A stretch of DNA of 23,300 nt from Mnemiopsis leidyi (GCA_000226015.1 JH153463.1:181204-204503), one strand, 5' to 3'. Shown: positions 1 through 13,200, counted from the stretch's first letter. Notes: generated from the sequence alone by a model not told the origin. Program-made: numbers and translations.

Positions 1-1258
1 AGAAGATCAACACATCCCTTATGTGCCTTGGCAAGGTTATCTCAGCCTTGTCGGAGGGTCAGGGACACATTCCTTATAGAGAGAGTAAACTTACCCGGGT
101 CCTACAGCACAGCTTAGGTAGGTCCTAAAAACAGCTTCGTTTGGTCGTACGATACTGTTTAGGTCCTAGCTCAGATCAGTACAGCTTTGTACAGCTATAC
201 AGCTATTTGGTTGAAATGTTTGTCTGGGCTAGTATCAGATAGATTATGCAAGATTTAACGAAAGCAAAATATCAGATATAGCGGACCACGTAATGTCGTG
301 ACGTGGAGGAACAAATGAGTGGTGTCAAGTGAAAGTGTGTGCATGTGTGAGCGGCACGAAAAGTAAATAGTATCGTAATTTTACGTCGAATTTAAATTTT
401 TCATTATTTATTGCGTGTTATTGATATTTAAATGCCATTTGTTAGACTATCAAAACAGTTTATTCTATAAAATAGCAAAACGAAAGCAGGAAATTCCCGT
501 CGCAATTTTTTATGACATGCGAGAGCGTTTATCGATATTCATTGGTCGTTTCTGCCTAACCTGTCCGATTTATTCCAGCATTAGCTAAAATAATCGCCGT
601 GCTACGCCATCTGCTATCGAAATAAAAAAGAATAAAGAATAATGGAAATAAGACTAATACGACTAAGCAAATTTTTAGGAGGAAACTCAAGAACAACAAT
701 TATCATCTGTATGTCCATGGATGCGAACAACGAAAGTGAAACTAAATCCACCCTTGCTTTCGGAACCAGGTCAGTCGAAATCGTTAAGCGAGGGAAAAAA
801 ATCCAGATCGAATTGATTAATAAAACCACTTCATATAGGTGAGTAAACGTACTGTACTACACAGATTCCTGAATTACATCAATCTGAAAATCTTATTGAC
901 CCGATAATAGAGAACGGTATTCTTGGTGAGGTGTCTCAAATTTCAAACCCCATTTCCCTAAATGTAATGCTCCTACCTTTGTTTTTTGAGATCAATCTGT
1001 ATCCATAGGACAACTTGAGAGTATTTCACTACCGAGAACTAACACAGAACCATTAAATCTTAAAAAATTAGGTGTTTTATGATCGAAAATTTGAGACACT
1101 TCCCCATGAATACCGTTCTCTACACGTCAGAGCGAAGAAGATCAAGAACGTGGTGACACCGAACATCGAACTGTCCCACGAGGAACTGAAGAAGAGATAC
1201 GATAGGATGAAGCACATGTATGAGAAGTGTAATACTGAACTTCGACGTTGGAGAAGAG
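1..1258 (+). other. Kinesin-1-like end of motor domain and neck (exons 1-3)
   Basis: Exon 1 (1-117) reads [16 protein letters not shown] then [16 protein letters not shown]. Exon 2 (679-769) completes [12 protein letters not shown] and [12 protein letters not shown]. Exon 3 (1131-1258) continues RAKKIKNVV, then [16 protein letters not shown] and [17 protein letters not shown] with FG.RAK.IKN, and a neck coil ending in RWR.GE, are hallmarks of kinesin heavy chain; kinesin-3 motors usually read YEETLSTLRYADRAK at this point. The upstream ATG at 642 was not used as a start: an acceptor at 677-678 (ATTTTTAG) joins exon 1 in phase and restores the conserved GGNSRTT, whereas the residues before it do not match kinesins. 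The ATP-binding P-loop and switch I lie outside the window. Confidence 0.9.
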
Positions 1259-4200
1259 GTGTGATCTTGTTGTAGTCATTAGCTGAGAATATTGGCGTCA
1301 TTAACATAGAGTCATATTCATAAAGAGTAGGGGGTATAATGAACCTTGCTATGGATCGTCAGCTTCTTTTCTTGCCTGAAGCTTCAACCTAAGGCAAAAT
1401 CGAGTAACATCAACACACATTTTGTTTAGGTGAATCAGTAAGCGAGGAAGACCAGGTGGAATTGATGGCAGATCTGAGTACTCTCCTCACCTCTTCAAGC
1501 ACGTGCACGTGCACGAACGTGCCCGCAGTTGTACCCGCGTGCACGTGCACTAAGTCTGTACCGGTTATCAGAGCAGGAACACAGCACAGAGCACCGTGTC
1601 TGGTGAACTTGAACGAGGATCCCAGGGAGGGGGAGTATCTCTCTGTCGACATTCCTGAGGTTTGTACTGCAGTTCCGCCGGTACTTGGTAACATTCTTAC
1701 GCTGTTAATTAAATGCTTCTTACGTCTTTACGAGCAGGATGTAATTTGTAAATAAAAGCCCGTACAATACATGCTTTATCCTTGAACAAACGCGACGAAG
1801 ATACACTTGAAAAAATTTATATCGCATGCAATTTTAACTAGATTGATTTATTTAAGACTAATCTCAGGGAATGTTGGTCGTCGGAAGTTCTGACGATTCG
1901 AATGTTGTGGACATTCACTTGTCCGACGTTCTGATTCACCCAATACACTGGTTTGTAATTCCTGTTAAGTTTACTTTTTAGAGCAATAAATCCGCTTTAG
2001 TTCGATTCAACTCAAGAAATTTTAGCTATGAACCCTGAAATTGACAGAAAGTAGAAAGAAGTAGACAGAAATGCAACAGAAGTCACAAGTCAATAACTAA
2101 TTAACTCTTGAACTGAATTCTAAACAACCCATATACCCACAGCAAGCTGGAGAACCGTGGAGGACGTGTATATCTGAAGCAGTGGGAAGCAGAAGCGACA
2201 GTGTTTGTTAACGGCCAGCTTCTGATAGGTGAAGTCACCCTGAACCACGGTGACAGGGTCATTTTCGGAGGGAGTCATTACTTCCGGTAGGAGCTCATCA
2301 CGTGTTGTGATGTATCTTTTTATGAGATTTTCAAGTTTGCTATTCATTCTCCAGTTTACGCACATGTAATCTCAAATTTTTTGTTTTTTTCTGAAAAACC
2401 AAATCAGTGATATCAAATAAACTGCCAACTCTCTATAAGAAACTATTGGATTTACCCAACTTATCCCAACTTACCTACCCAGATTTACCCAACTTATCCC
2501 AACTTACCTACCCAGATTTACCCAACTTATCCCAACTTACCTACCCAGATTCACCCAACTTATCCCAACTTACCTCCTCAGATTCACCGCTCCAGGAGGT
2601 ACAGTTGTACTACCGGACAACAAACTGAGGAATGTTGCAGACTACGAGTTTGCAAAGACCGAACTGATTAACTCGTGAGTTGAACTGCTTTCTGTTTTCG
2701 TTTGCAGATTACGAGAGGTTACAGACTTTTCGTATCACGTGACAGGGATTACCCAATATAAAGTTAGTTACAACCAATGAAATTCAAGGAATGCTATCGC
2801 GTGACATAAACGATTTGTGACCCTCCTCAAAAATACCTTTGTTGTTTATCATACTAACAAATCTCTGTTCAATGTATTTTTCGAGCAAGTAAGACTGTAG
2901 CCCAACACTGCACTTTCCTCAGTGTGAACAACCAGAAACACATGAAGCTAATGTCGGAGAACGAGTCTCTAGGCAGAGAGTTGGAGCAGGCGAGATCTAA
3001 GATAGCTGATATGTTTCGGGAATTGGAGGCTAGCCAGGCTATCATTGAGGTCTGTAGTCTTTCCTTAAAAATATATATAAATTGTGTTGACGTTAATTGA
3101 CGTGTCATATATCTGAATTAAGGTTCAGTTCTTGGTCACTGTTATTATTGAAAGTATTATTATAAACTCATCGTGCAGCTACACATATATTGTGTTTGAG
3201 TGAAACTGATCGTATTCGTGGTCAGATGTACAGCTGATATCGTGTTAGATGGTTGTGGCTTAAGACACAGTGCCTTCAGAAAATTATTGCACTAAACTGT
3301 ACTACATACAGCTACTATACATGGTAAAGTTGACGAAATATCATACCTAGCTGATAACTTCTTTCGATGTAGTTGTTATCTCCCCAAACCATATCAGTTT
3401 CTATACTATCAAGAAAGATAATTTGTGTGCCTGTGTAGTACTCCAGTCCTGAGATCCGACAATTTATTTCAAATTGATTTCGAAATTTTAATTTTTTCTG
3501 TTAGGTTAGGGTCAAACTTACAACAAGTAACTCTAAAATTGAAAGAAAAGATGAAAGCGAGGCACAATAATGCTCTCCCAGTTTAAGTGAAATTTACTCT
3601 TGTCATCTAAATTTAGTAGATGATGATTGATAGTAGATAATGCTAAATACAAACAGCTCACTTAGTACTTACCCGGTCTGTTTACAGGAAGTTGACTATC
3701 CGACAAAAGTTCATCATTCATGTACACTTTGTAAAAGTTAGAACCTGAAATGTTGTTATGCGATGAGATTTTCAGCAATAGAATTTGTATTCCACGTAAT
3801 TTAAAAACTTAATCCAGCCAAGTGTTTTTCGAAACGAGGCAAATTTAAGCGTACAATCGAAATAAGAATAATTGATTGCAAAGGTTCACCTATTTCAACT
3901 TTAAGAGTGAAAGTAACGTTGTATTCAACGTCAAACGGAAGAGAAACATCAGCATCCCATCCTGATACGCTTCTTGTATTTAAAATCAGGGTGCCCGAAT
4001 AGAACCTCATACCATAGTTGAATACAACGTTTTGTGTGTTTTCTTGTGTGACCTAGATTGTAGAAAGTGACCACCTTGCCACATGTACACCTGACCATTT
4101 TCATAAACCGTGAAACCCGGTTTCGTTTTGTTGAAATTAACATAGTTTTTGACCCGAGTTGGGCAGTTAAAAGGTAAATTGAATACGACTTTTAGTCGTG

Positions 4201-7200
4201 AGGAAACCTGAAAGTTGTCCTTGCCGATATCTGGTTTCAAGTTTCTGCCAGCAATGGAGATAATATCCCCAACCTTGAGAGGATCAGATAGTGCCAGTGG
4301 GGTGTCGTATCCAGGGAAATTGAAGTACTTCTTAAGACGGACTGTTTTTTCATTGTTAGCCCAAACTGAAAAAGTTTTTATTTGGTGGAGTTAAATCGTG
4401 GAAGTTTATTTGATTGTTGTTATTTCCTTTAAGCAAAGTAACTTGTTTTCTATATATGGACTCTGGCCTTTGAAGCAGTGATACATATAATAACATTCTG
4501 GTAAAGCTTACTTAAATTCCCGAGATGAAGAACAATTAACGCTGATATTTTAAGAGCCCCCAGTGTCATCAACTCTCGTTTGAATCCTTGATGTTAAATG
4601 TTCAAGTTCATGGTTATACAATATACAGATAGCGAAATCATCATAATCGAAATTATCCTAGTTGTGCAATTCGTCTCATTTACTCAAATCGATTACTCAA
4701 ATCGATGTTTTCGCGGTTCTCAAAACAATTCGGGAATCAGAGGTCGACGAATCGTGATTCCGATTCGCGTTGCACAACTAGGAACATTATAGCTTAAAAT
4801 ATTTAATACTATTAAGAGATCTAAATGATTCTTCAGAAAGTATTGCATAGGAATAAAAATTGTCGAAATGGCTCTATGTGAGGCAATATCAATATAGCAC
4901 GGAAGAATCAGTGGAAGTAAAGGTAAATGTAATTGTACCAGCAACTTTTCTAAAACAAATAACAACAACGTATCCATGGTTTACTAGTATGTACATTCTT
5001 ACAGTTAACTTCAGAGTTAACAAAATTGGCACGTATGTCAAGTAAAACAAACTCGCGCTTAACTGCTGCTAGACTCATACTAGTGACCAGTACCACTGCA
5101 AAGTGCAAACAATTTAAAAAAGAAATATTCTGACAACGCAAGAACTACAGCGACGACAACTGTATCATTAGTCGCAGCCGACATTGCACACTTCACTCCT
5201 TCTTTATAGTTGCTCACTTGGTGTTTCACTATGAGAGGCATCATGTTATGTATAGTCTTGACAGGAAAGGAGAAGTATATACTACAGAGAGATTGTTATT
5301 GTCTGTAAGGATTGCAGTAATGCAGTGGAGACATCCGACATCTTCGAAAATGTCCTAAATAAGCACGAAACCTCAATTATAATAAAATTTACTTGACCAC
5401 TTGAAATGCAAGACTGGAAGCGCGTTTCTGCCCGTACAATCGTAATATGATCTTCAATAAAGTAAAGATCATCTGCTTTCAAAATTAATCTGTCTATAAT
5501 CTGCAACAAATATCACACTCGACCTTTTCAAGGCAGTTTGTCAAGACATCAAACAAATATCAAAAAAATTTTAGGTAGCTGGAGTCTGGAATAGGACAAT
5601 GACCGACGTGTACTAGAGCTACTCAGTTATTATAAATGGGTTAGATTCCAGGTTTTTAGAATATGATCTATTAATCTTTTTATAAATACGTTTTACGTAT
5701 TAAAATAAGCTAAAATTGATAAATAACTAAATACGTTTTACGCAATACGCGAGATGAGGTCTATGCACAATCCGGGCCATAAATCTATGCAGTGTATTGA
5801 GGCATTAATCTAGGCAGTGTATTGCGTCAATTGTTGTTTACTGATCGACCCCGTTTCCCTGTCCCTGATGTGTTGTAGATGTGGTAAGTGGTTGCACCAA
5901 GCTTTGTCACAACCCATCGCTCGACGTGCCACCTTCGCCAGTGTATTGTTTTTGGGATGTGCACTGTATTGTCTTATCATGATGTGGGATGTTGGTATGA
6001 GAGAGCATGGGAGACGGGGTTGCGATCCAAAGAACCGAACACTGCTGATAATTTAAAATTTGGGACCCAATAAACGCAAAAAAGAAAACAATAGAAAATC
6101 TGGACAATAACCGGATGCTAACTACAGCAATTCTTAGACTGCTTATATTTCATAATTTTGGTTGCGACCCCCTCCCCCTCTCCCTCACTATATTTAGCTC
6201 CATAGTTTTCTCTGGCATCATCTCTAGGCTGGATAATACACAGCATTAGCTCAGATGAATAGTAAAAATAACAGACAAAGAAAGAGAGTTGAAGCAGTAT
6301 GTAACAGACAAAGAAAGAGAGTTGAAGCAGTATATAATTTATATAGCAAGAAAAGCAACGTCCGTGTCTGGACACTGGACAGTTCACAGAAGCACAGACA
6401 AACTCCTCCTTAAATAACCCTTTCCACTTCTTACTATCCCTGGCAACACCTCTCAACAAATATATATATCTTCTATGCTATCTTAACTGTATGCCTTTAT
6501 GTATCCCTTTATGTTCAAATCAGATTTAATAGTATTAAATAAATTAATCTGGTGTCTACATCTACGGATTTAGCTTGGCAACCATCTGAAGCGTATACAA
6601 AAGCTAAAGCAGCAGGGCTTTTTTTCAGGCAATCTCAAAACATGACCCAACATTCAACAAGGTCCATCTAGAAAGTTCAATTCGATCATAAAGGGGGTGC
6701 CATTGCATCTAAAATATAAATTTTTATTCGGAATTTTGTTCGGCCGGGTAATGTTCAGAATGCATCTGAGGTGTCTTCTATTGGTGGTATTAAGCCTTTC
6801 AAGAACATGGTAAGGAGCCGCCCAAGAACATGAACCATGCAGTAATACCGACAAGACTTGAGCTTCATAGACTTGAATTCGTCTACTGAAAGAAATACGC
6901 TTTCATTGTAGCCACACGTTTAGAAGTTTGCAAAAGCTATGTTCCCAAGGTGAATTCGTCGAAAAATATCCTTTGTCAGTTTCACCTTTTCCAGCGATGT
7001 AAACTTTCACAAACTCAGTCTTCTGCTCATTCATTTTGAGACTCCATTCATTAAAAACAGATGTAGCTCCAGGTAGGATGTGTTTGAGCTTCTGTTCATC
7101 TTCACCCAAAAAATGCTACATCATGATTCAAGGGGCATGCATGAAGGACTGATGGTGGGTTTGGGCGCTTTAAAATAGCATGCAAGTAAAACACCCTAAT

Positions 7201-10200
7201 ACAAAATAGCTGTAAAGATGTAACAAAATAGCATGCGAGTAAAACACCCTAGTACAATATAGCTGTAAAAATGTAACAAACAGTCTGAGCTGGTCTTTTG
7301 TCTGTGAGATGTAGCTCTGTTTGTCCTGGCTGTATCAGTAGTAGTCAATCTACATTCTACAGTAACCTAACCTTATTCTTATTAGCTTGTTGTACATTAC
7401 TGATCTTTAGCTGACTTGTACATGCGAGAAAGAATAATTTAATCGACCTTTATACAGTGCTCAGACAGAATGAATATGTTGGAAATGAAATGAGGGCTTT
7501 TCGCAAAACGGGCCATGTCGCTCTACTGTATTAAGCCGGACTGCTCGATGTGCCATTGTCTTTAGCGATTGCTTCACCATTCTATAGCTCTTAATGTCCT
7601 TAGTTGACTTCTGGCGCTAAGAAGATAATTGTTTTATGTTATGAATCAACTAAGCCGTACTGTATTGTATTCTGGCATTATACAAAGTCTGACAATATTC
7701 ATTATACCAAACATCAATTTTCTTGTATGATCGAATGCTAGATCTTTGTTATAGGGTTAGCAATTATCCCACAACAATTTCATCTATGAAATTTTCCATT
7801 TCATATATATAAATCGGCGTTAAATAGGGATTAAATTCGGCTTCAAGACCCAATTGTGACAAATAACATCTAATCAAAAATCATTTTGATTTGAAACGAC
7901 TGTTAATCATTATAAGTGACATTTATCGAGAGAATGGCCTAAGGGAGATAGATGTAATGGGGAAGAGCTTGAGAAGTGAGGATAAAGAAGTGAGGATCAA
8001 GAAGTGTGATAAGGAAGTGACAATAAGGAAGTGATGATAAAGAAGTGAGGATAAAGACGTGACAATAAGGAAGTGATGATAAAAAAAGTGAGGATAAAGA
8101 AGTGACAATAAGGAAGTGATGATAAAGAAGTGAGGATAAAGAAGTGAGGATAAAGAAGTGAGGATAAAGAAGTGACAATAAAGAAGTGAGGATAAAGAAG
8201 TGAGGATAAAGAAGTGACAATAAGGAAGTGAGGATAAAGAAGTGAGAACTGAGAATAATTAAGCGAGGATTTATGAAAATTTTATGAATCTAAAATTGAT
8301 ATTACCATTATGGCGTTATGCACATTTTTGCACATTAGATATTTAGGTAAGGTTTTAAATACAATAAATTCGTATTTAAATGTAGGTTTAAGCTCATTTT
8401 ATTATATGGGTTTTATAAGGTTTCTGTATCAAGCAAAAGTAAGGAAAAATTGAGCCCGTTTTCACGGCACATATTACACGTTCACGGAAAGTGCATATCG
8501 CCTTTCCCGACATTTCCTCAATTAGTGATTAAATATGCACTACTATGTGATGTCGATAGACGCCACTAATTTACACTTTCCTCTATAATTATTGATCCTA
8601 TTCTTGACCGAGATTCCCATATGTGACATTGGCTGTTTTCCGAAGACGTTTCCCCTCCGCATATAACGGGTATTTTGTTTGCTTTTCGAGACCACGGTTT
8701 GTGGCACCATCAGAAATATCACCTTTGAGATTGGGCCTGGAGAAGTCACATGGTGTGTTGGCCACGTGACAGTTTTAATTGAGTAATGCAAGCTGCGGCT
8801 ATATTGGTGACTGCGAACGCTTCCGATATTAGCCACGCATATTTGCACCTTTACGGCTAATTTCACAAGCTGATGTAATTGACATTTTGTGCTGCAGTTC
8901 TTGGCTTTTGGTTTTAATAAATTTTTGATAAGTGGAGTCGTGGTATGGTATTCAAATTAATGACAGACATAGAATTTCTTTGGCACGATTAGTCACATAC
9001 TAAGCTTCGTTATTTTTGATGCAGTTTTGCAATTTGCTGATTGACGCATTAATTTGCAGTGAGTTGAATCGTTTTGCTCAATTCTAACCCTTCAAAGTTT
9101 ATTAGGATTATAAATTGAGTTTATCAACGAACATTTCCAATTATTTCATTGATCAATTACCAGCTTAAATTAATCTTAAGATATTCCAGCAATAGTCATA
9201 TTCCATGGCACAGCAGGACCCTGTGCAAAACAACATGACATAACACGATGGCCAAAGACCTTAACATTCGGGAAATGCTGAACAAGTTCCCCTACTTCTA
9301 CGTTTTACTTTCCTGTTCCATATTTGTCGTTGTGCTTGCCTGCTCCTGCTGGAGCTGGAACATCTTGAAGAAGCGTATGGTTCTACTGCCCCCGTCTAAA
9401 ACTACCAAATTTCAGTCTAATATCAACTGCTATGGTTCCTACTTTTCTTCAAGTAAGCTGTTGCCTAAAACTACCAAAAAACAGTTTAATATTTACTGCT
9501 ATGGTTCTAACTTTTCTTCAAGTAGCCTGTAACAGTGAAACCTAAAACTACCAAATATTAGTATAATATTTACTGCTATGGTACTTATTTTTCTTCAAGT
9601 AATCTGTCACCAAAAACTACCAAATATTAGTATAATATTTACTGCTATGGTTCTTATTTGTCTTCAAGGAATCTGTAACCTAAAGCTACCAAATATGTAT
9701 CAGCAAAATATTTACTGCTATGGTTCTTACTTTTCTTCAAGGAATCTGTAACCTAAAGCTACCAAATATGTATTAGTATAGTATTTACTGCTATGGTTCT
9801 TACTCTTCTTCAAGGAAGCTGTAACCTAAAGCTACCAAATATCGGTTTAACATTAACTGCTATGGTTCTTACTTTACTTCAAGGAAACTGTAATTCAAAA
9901 ATATTAAATATCAGTCTTCGATAAATTGCTCTGGTTCTTACTGAGCTTCAAGTTTAAAATGAAATAAATTGTGTGACTTACATTGTGTGAATTACATTGT
10001 GTGACTAACATTGTGTGACTTACATCGGTTCAACTGTTTTGTATTCTATGAGTTACTGCTGATTATGCTAATTATAAATACGTGGCTAAAACTTCAGCGA
10101 AATACCGACGCAATTAATTTTCTTATTTGGGCTTAATTAATTCTATTATGGACTTTCATACAGATTTAGACTGAAAATAACATGCCGAATCAGTCATCTG

Positions 10201-13200
10201 ACTCTATATTTTTTTCGAATTGACGATATAGTACGCGTGAGCTAATTTGATTACTTATTTTTATGACAAAAGCTAACGTATAACGTATTTTACTGAATCT
10301 GATAATCATCATCAAAGTATCAACCTGCATGAACACAACAAAAAAATTGAAAATATTAAACAGATGGCGACATCCTGACTCCAGTACGACCAGTAGAATT
10401 ATAAATTTGTAATTTTCTACAACACCTGCCGTGTCTCTCTTTCTGACTGAAAGATAGCTAGTAATCTGGGATGAAACTAAACAGAGACTATTTTCTGAAA
10501 ATAGTCACAGCGATTTCGGTGTTGCGTAATCAGTATAATTATAGGGCTCCCTCAATAAATCTGTAATGAAGTGATAACTCGATAGCTCTATCTGCTGTTT
10601 TAAAATTTCATGGTATTCGCGTTATTGAGAAACAAATAACAGTATCTGGATTCCAGACGTCTCGATACACTTCCATGGTGCCCCACATTCTCTAATCATA
10701 TGTCAATAATTTTGGAGTAATAACTAACTCTAGCCTATTGTAGCTTAACCCTAGTCTATTATAACTTTTTAACCGACATTTGGGTTAGAAATTTACAAAT
10801 ATCACAAACAATAAACATGTCTGTAACTAAATTATAAACACTCAGGGTCAAACAGCAAGCAGCTCTCGCCGAACAATAAACATGTCTGTAACTAAATTAT
10901 AAACACTCAGGGTCAAACAGCAAGCAGCTCTCGCCGAAGAAGCTCCCGACGCCTGTCTAGTGTTACGGCGTCTTCTTCCTCAGACGGCGAGGATTGTGTG
11001 GAGAGACTGGTCGTTTTGTCGGAACAACTCAGAAATAGCATCATGGTAAGCAGTGATAAACAATGATAAACTATGATAAGGAATGAAAATGGATATTTCT
11101 ACATTCTGTTGTTAATGTCCGTCGTTGTTTACCTTTGTCGTAAGGGTAGGCTTGTTGTTGAACTTTTTTTTCTCTCTCTCTTTTCTGTAAGTTTTACAAT
11201 GTCAATGTTGAATGTTAGCATTCTTCCTTCGACGAGGTTCTCAAAAACCTTGCATGCTTGAAACATTAGCATGCTTATACCCTTTAATGTTCTAAAAAAA
11301 TACGCAATACATCCAGAAACACCAACATCTTCTAAATCCAAACAAGACAACTTCTTCTATACTGACTAACTTAATTAGATGAAGTGTATACTATATACTG
11401 ACTAAAACCCATCTCTTACAGAACGGGCGGGTACCCAAACAAGACAAAAACCTCCAGATCTCCACTTACCTCGACTCCTGTGACTCTCTCCTGAACGACG
11501 AAACCTTCAACATGTACCTCAAAATGAAGGAAGCGAGTGAGCTGTGTAAGCTGATCAAACGGAACATCGTTTTTACGTGCGAGACAGCTTCCATGGACAG
11601 CAGATCTGATGTCTTCATACGAGCTGCCGATTTGACGAATAACAGAGCGATTGTTTGGAGCTTTGAGACTTTCTGTGAGCGAGTGGAGGGGTTGAAGTCT
11701 TACTATCAGTCACTGTGTCTGGTTAGTTTAACACTTATCAGTTAAGACTCTTTACAGTCAGGGGGTTTGAGAAACAGTTATTTCAAATGACGTGTACAGT
11801 AATTAGCAAAAAATTAGTTATTACTAACTATTGAATTTTATGTTATTTGATATTCGCATCTCACCATATCACAGTTCACACTTCGTTAGAATTTGTAAAT
11901 CCCATGAACACTGGTTCACACATCGTTAGAATTTGTAAATCCCGTGAACACTGAACATCTCTTCAGGAATCAGCGACACCCGTTGAAAATAAGAACATGT
12001 CCATCATATTCGGCTGTGAGGAGGAGTGGGAGAAAGATCTGAGTATCCTGTCGGATGAAGTCAGTGTGATCTCTGAAACCAAGATGTCATCGACCACTTC
12101 AGAGAGTTTCCTTAGCGCTACTTCTTTCGTTAGCACCCCTCGAAGTAAGTTTTTTGAGCATTAGTTTATTCTGAAAATTATCTCATGTTGTTGGTTTATT
12201 GGTTTAACTTAACAGTAGTTGATAATTTAGCTGCCTCTGTCAAGCTTGAATTCTGATTTCCAAGTCAAAAACTTGTCATCTCCAAATTCACAAACGTCCC
12301 CCACAATTCCCTACCCGCACTCCAGGCTCCAAGACAAGCAACAGAGATCAGTACGGAGACTGTTTATCGCAACTTCAATACCTCCTGACTACATCACCCC
12401 AACCCCTGGACACCCTCACTGGCAACACCCTCTGTGACACCCTGCTGGAGAGTGTCAGAATTGTCAGTAACACCCTCTCCTTTGTAGCTGACAGTGAGTC
12501 TCTTGATCTAATTTTACTTACACAACAAGTTTTCTACATTTGTCACCTTTTTGCTTTTAGAAATCTACTTATTGGATCTTTCGCGATGAGAATTGAGACG
12601 TGCCATGTAACTGCTAAACCGCTTCAATACCTTACCCGGCTTTACTCAACCCAGGAGACATGACTCAAATCCCGAAGTTGACCCACCACATGACGTGCTT
12701 ACACCGAGATGCAGTGTCTTGGACTCAGCACACGAAACCTAACTTCAAGCTCACTCACGCTGTTCAAGACGTCCTCTCTGCTGTCAAACGAATTGTCCAG
12801 GTACCTTGCGCAAAAACCTTCCTCATAAACTTTCCCGTTTTCTGCCAGTATAGGCTCAAGCCTGGTTCGTATGCACCAAATTGTTCTTTTAGACGATAAA
12901 CAATATTTTAATCTTAGCGACGGCTAGAAGGTCGAAGTGTGTCTGAAGCAGACCTAGCTCGAACACAAGAATTGTTGTTGGAGGTGGTGTACAATGCCGG
13001 GCACATGTGTGGGGCTGACCTGGTACAGGGTACTTCTACAGCTGCTTCTCAGAGTGAGGGTTAGTCTTTTGTTCTATAGGCTTGCAGAATCGTGTCTCTA
13101 GTTTTAATGTAAAGTGAGCTATAAAGTGAGATGAAGATACAGTTCAATTCTATTCTACAATTATTGATTAACATTTAACCAAAGTAGTAAAACTCCCAAA

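Larger units (their letters stand above)
3050..10910 (+). other. Kinesin intron 8 (7.9 kb) hosting nested genes
   Basis: Donor GTCTGT after 3049, acceptor CACTCAG before 10911. It contains the minus-strand galectin-like gene (3501-5184), a short inverted-repeat element (4656-4783), a LINE relic (6118-7130) and several minisatellites. In 5185-6117, 7285-7960, 8253-9240 and 10030-10800 I see no supportable gene: only AT-rich sequence with scattered short ORFs lacking recognisable motifs. Confidence 0.7.
2640..11045 (+). other. Coiled coil and basic/acidic linker of the kinesin (exons 7-9)
   Basis: After the FHA domain comes [11 protein letters not shown], which resembles the WEFAQ.EL stretch that follows kinesin-3 FHA domains. 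Exon 8 (2923-3049) is a short heptad-like helix ([16 protein letters not shown], then ASQAIIE). Exon 9 (10911-11045) changes to a Ser/Arg-rich segment ([13 protein letters not shown]) followed by an acidic stretch and a second short helix ([17 protein letters not shown]). The basic RRxS-like sites could be phosphorylated, which is inference. Exons 8 and 9 are separated by the 7.9-kb intron and both junctions are in phase 0. Confidence 0.75.

Noticed and set aside
642..842. A start codon at 642 for the kinesin fragment and read-through past 769.
   Set aside because: The acceptor at 677-678 and donor at 770 join neighbouring exons in phase and restore conserved kinesin motifs; the residues outside these limits do not match kinesins.
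3501..4240. Three separate minus-strand ORFs instead of one galectin gene.
   Set aside because: Reading through ignores introns; splicing at consensus sites joins the parts into a continuous galectin fold in the right order.
5202..5209. CTATAAAG (minus strand) as the galectin TATA box.
   Set aside because: It lies only about 18-25 bp before the ATG, so transcription would start at or after the start codon; chance in AT-rich sequence is as likely.
5817..6073. Overlapping plus-strand frames of 79 and 61 codons.
   Set aside because: No domain recognised and both overlap a local duplication; possibly part of an old repeat but I could not identify it.
7923..8220. Minus-strand frames rich in Ser, Leu and His over the purine tract.
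   Set aside because: They are entirely made by the 14-bp minisatellite.
7963..8252. Repeat arrays considered as CRISPR.
   Set aside because: Units are contiguous with no unique spacers, in a eukaryotic intron; the same holds for the 33-, 35- and 70-bp arrays.
8543..8866. 107-codon minus-strand open frame.
   Set aside because: No recognisable motif, composition bias or splice context; not supported beyond length.
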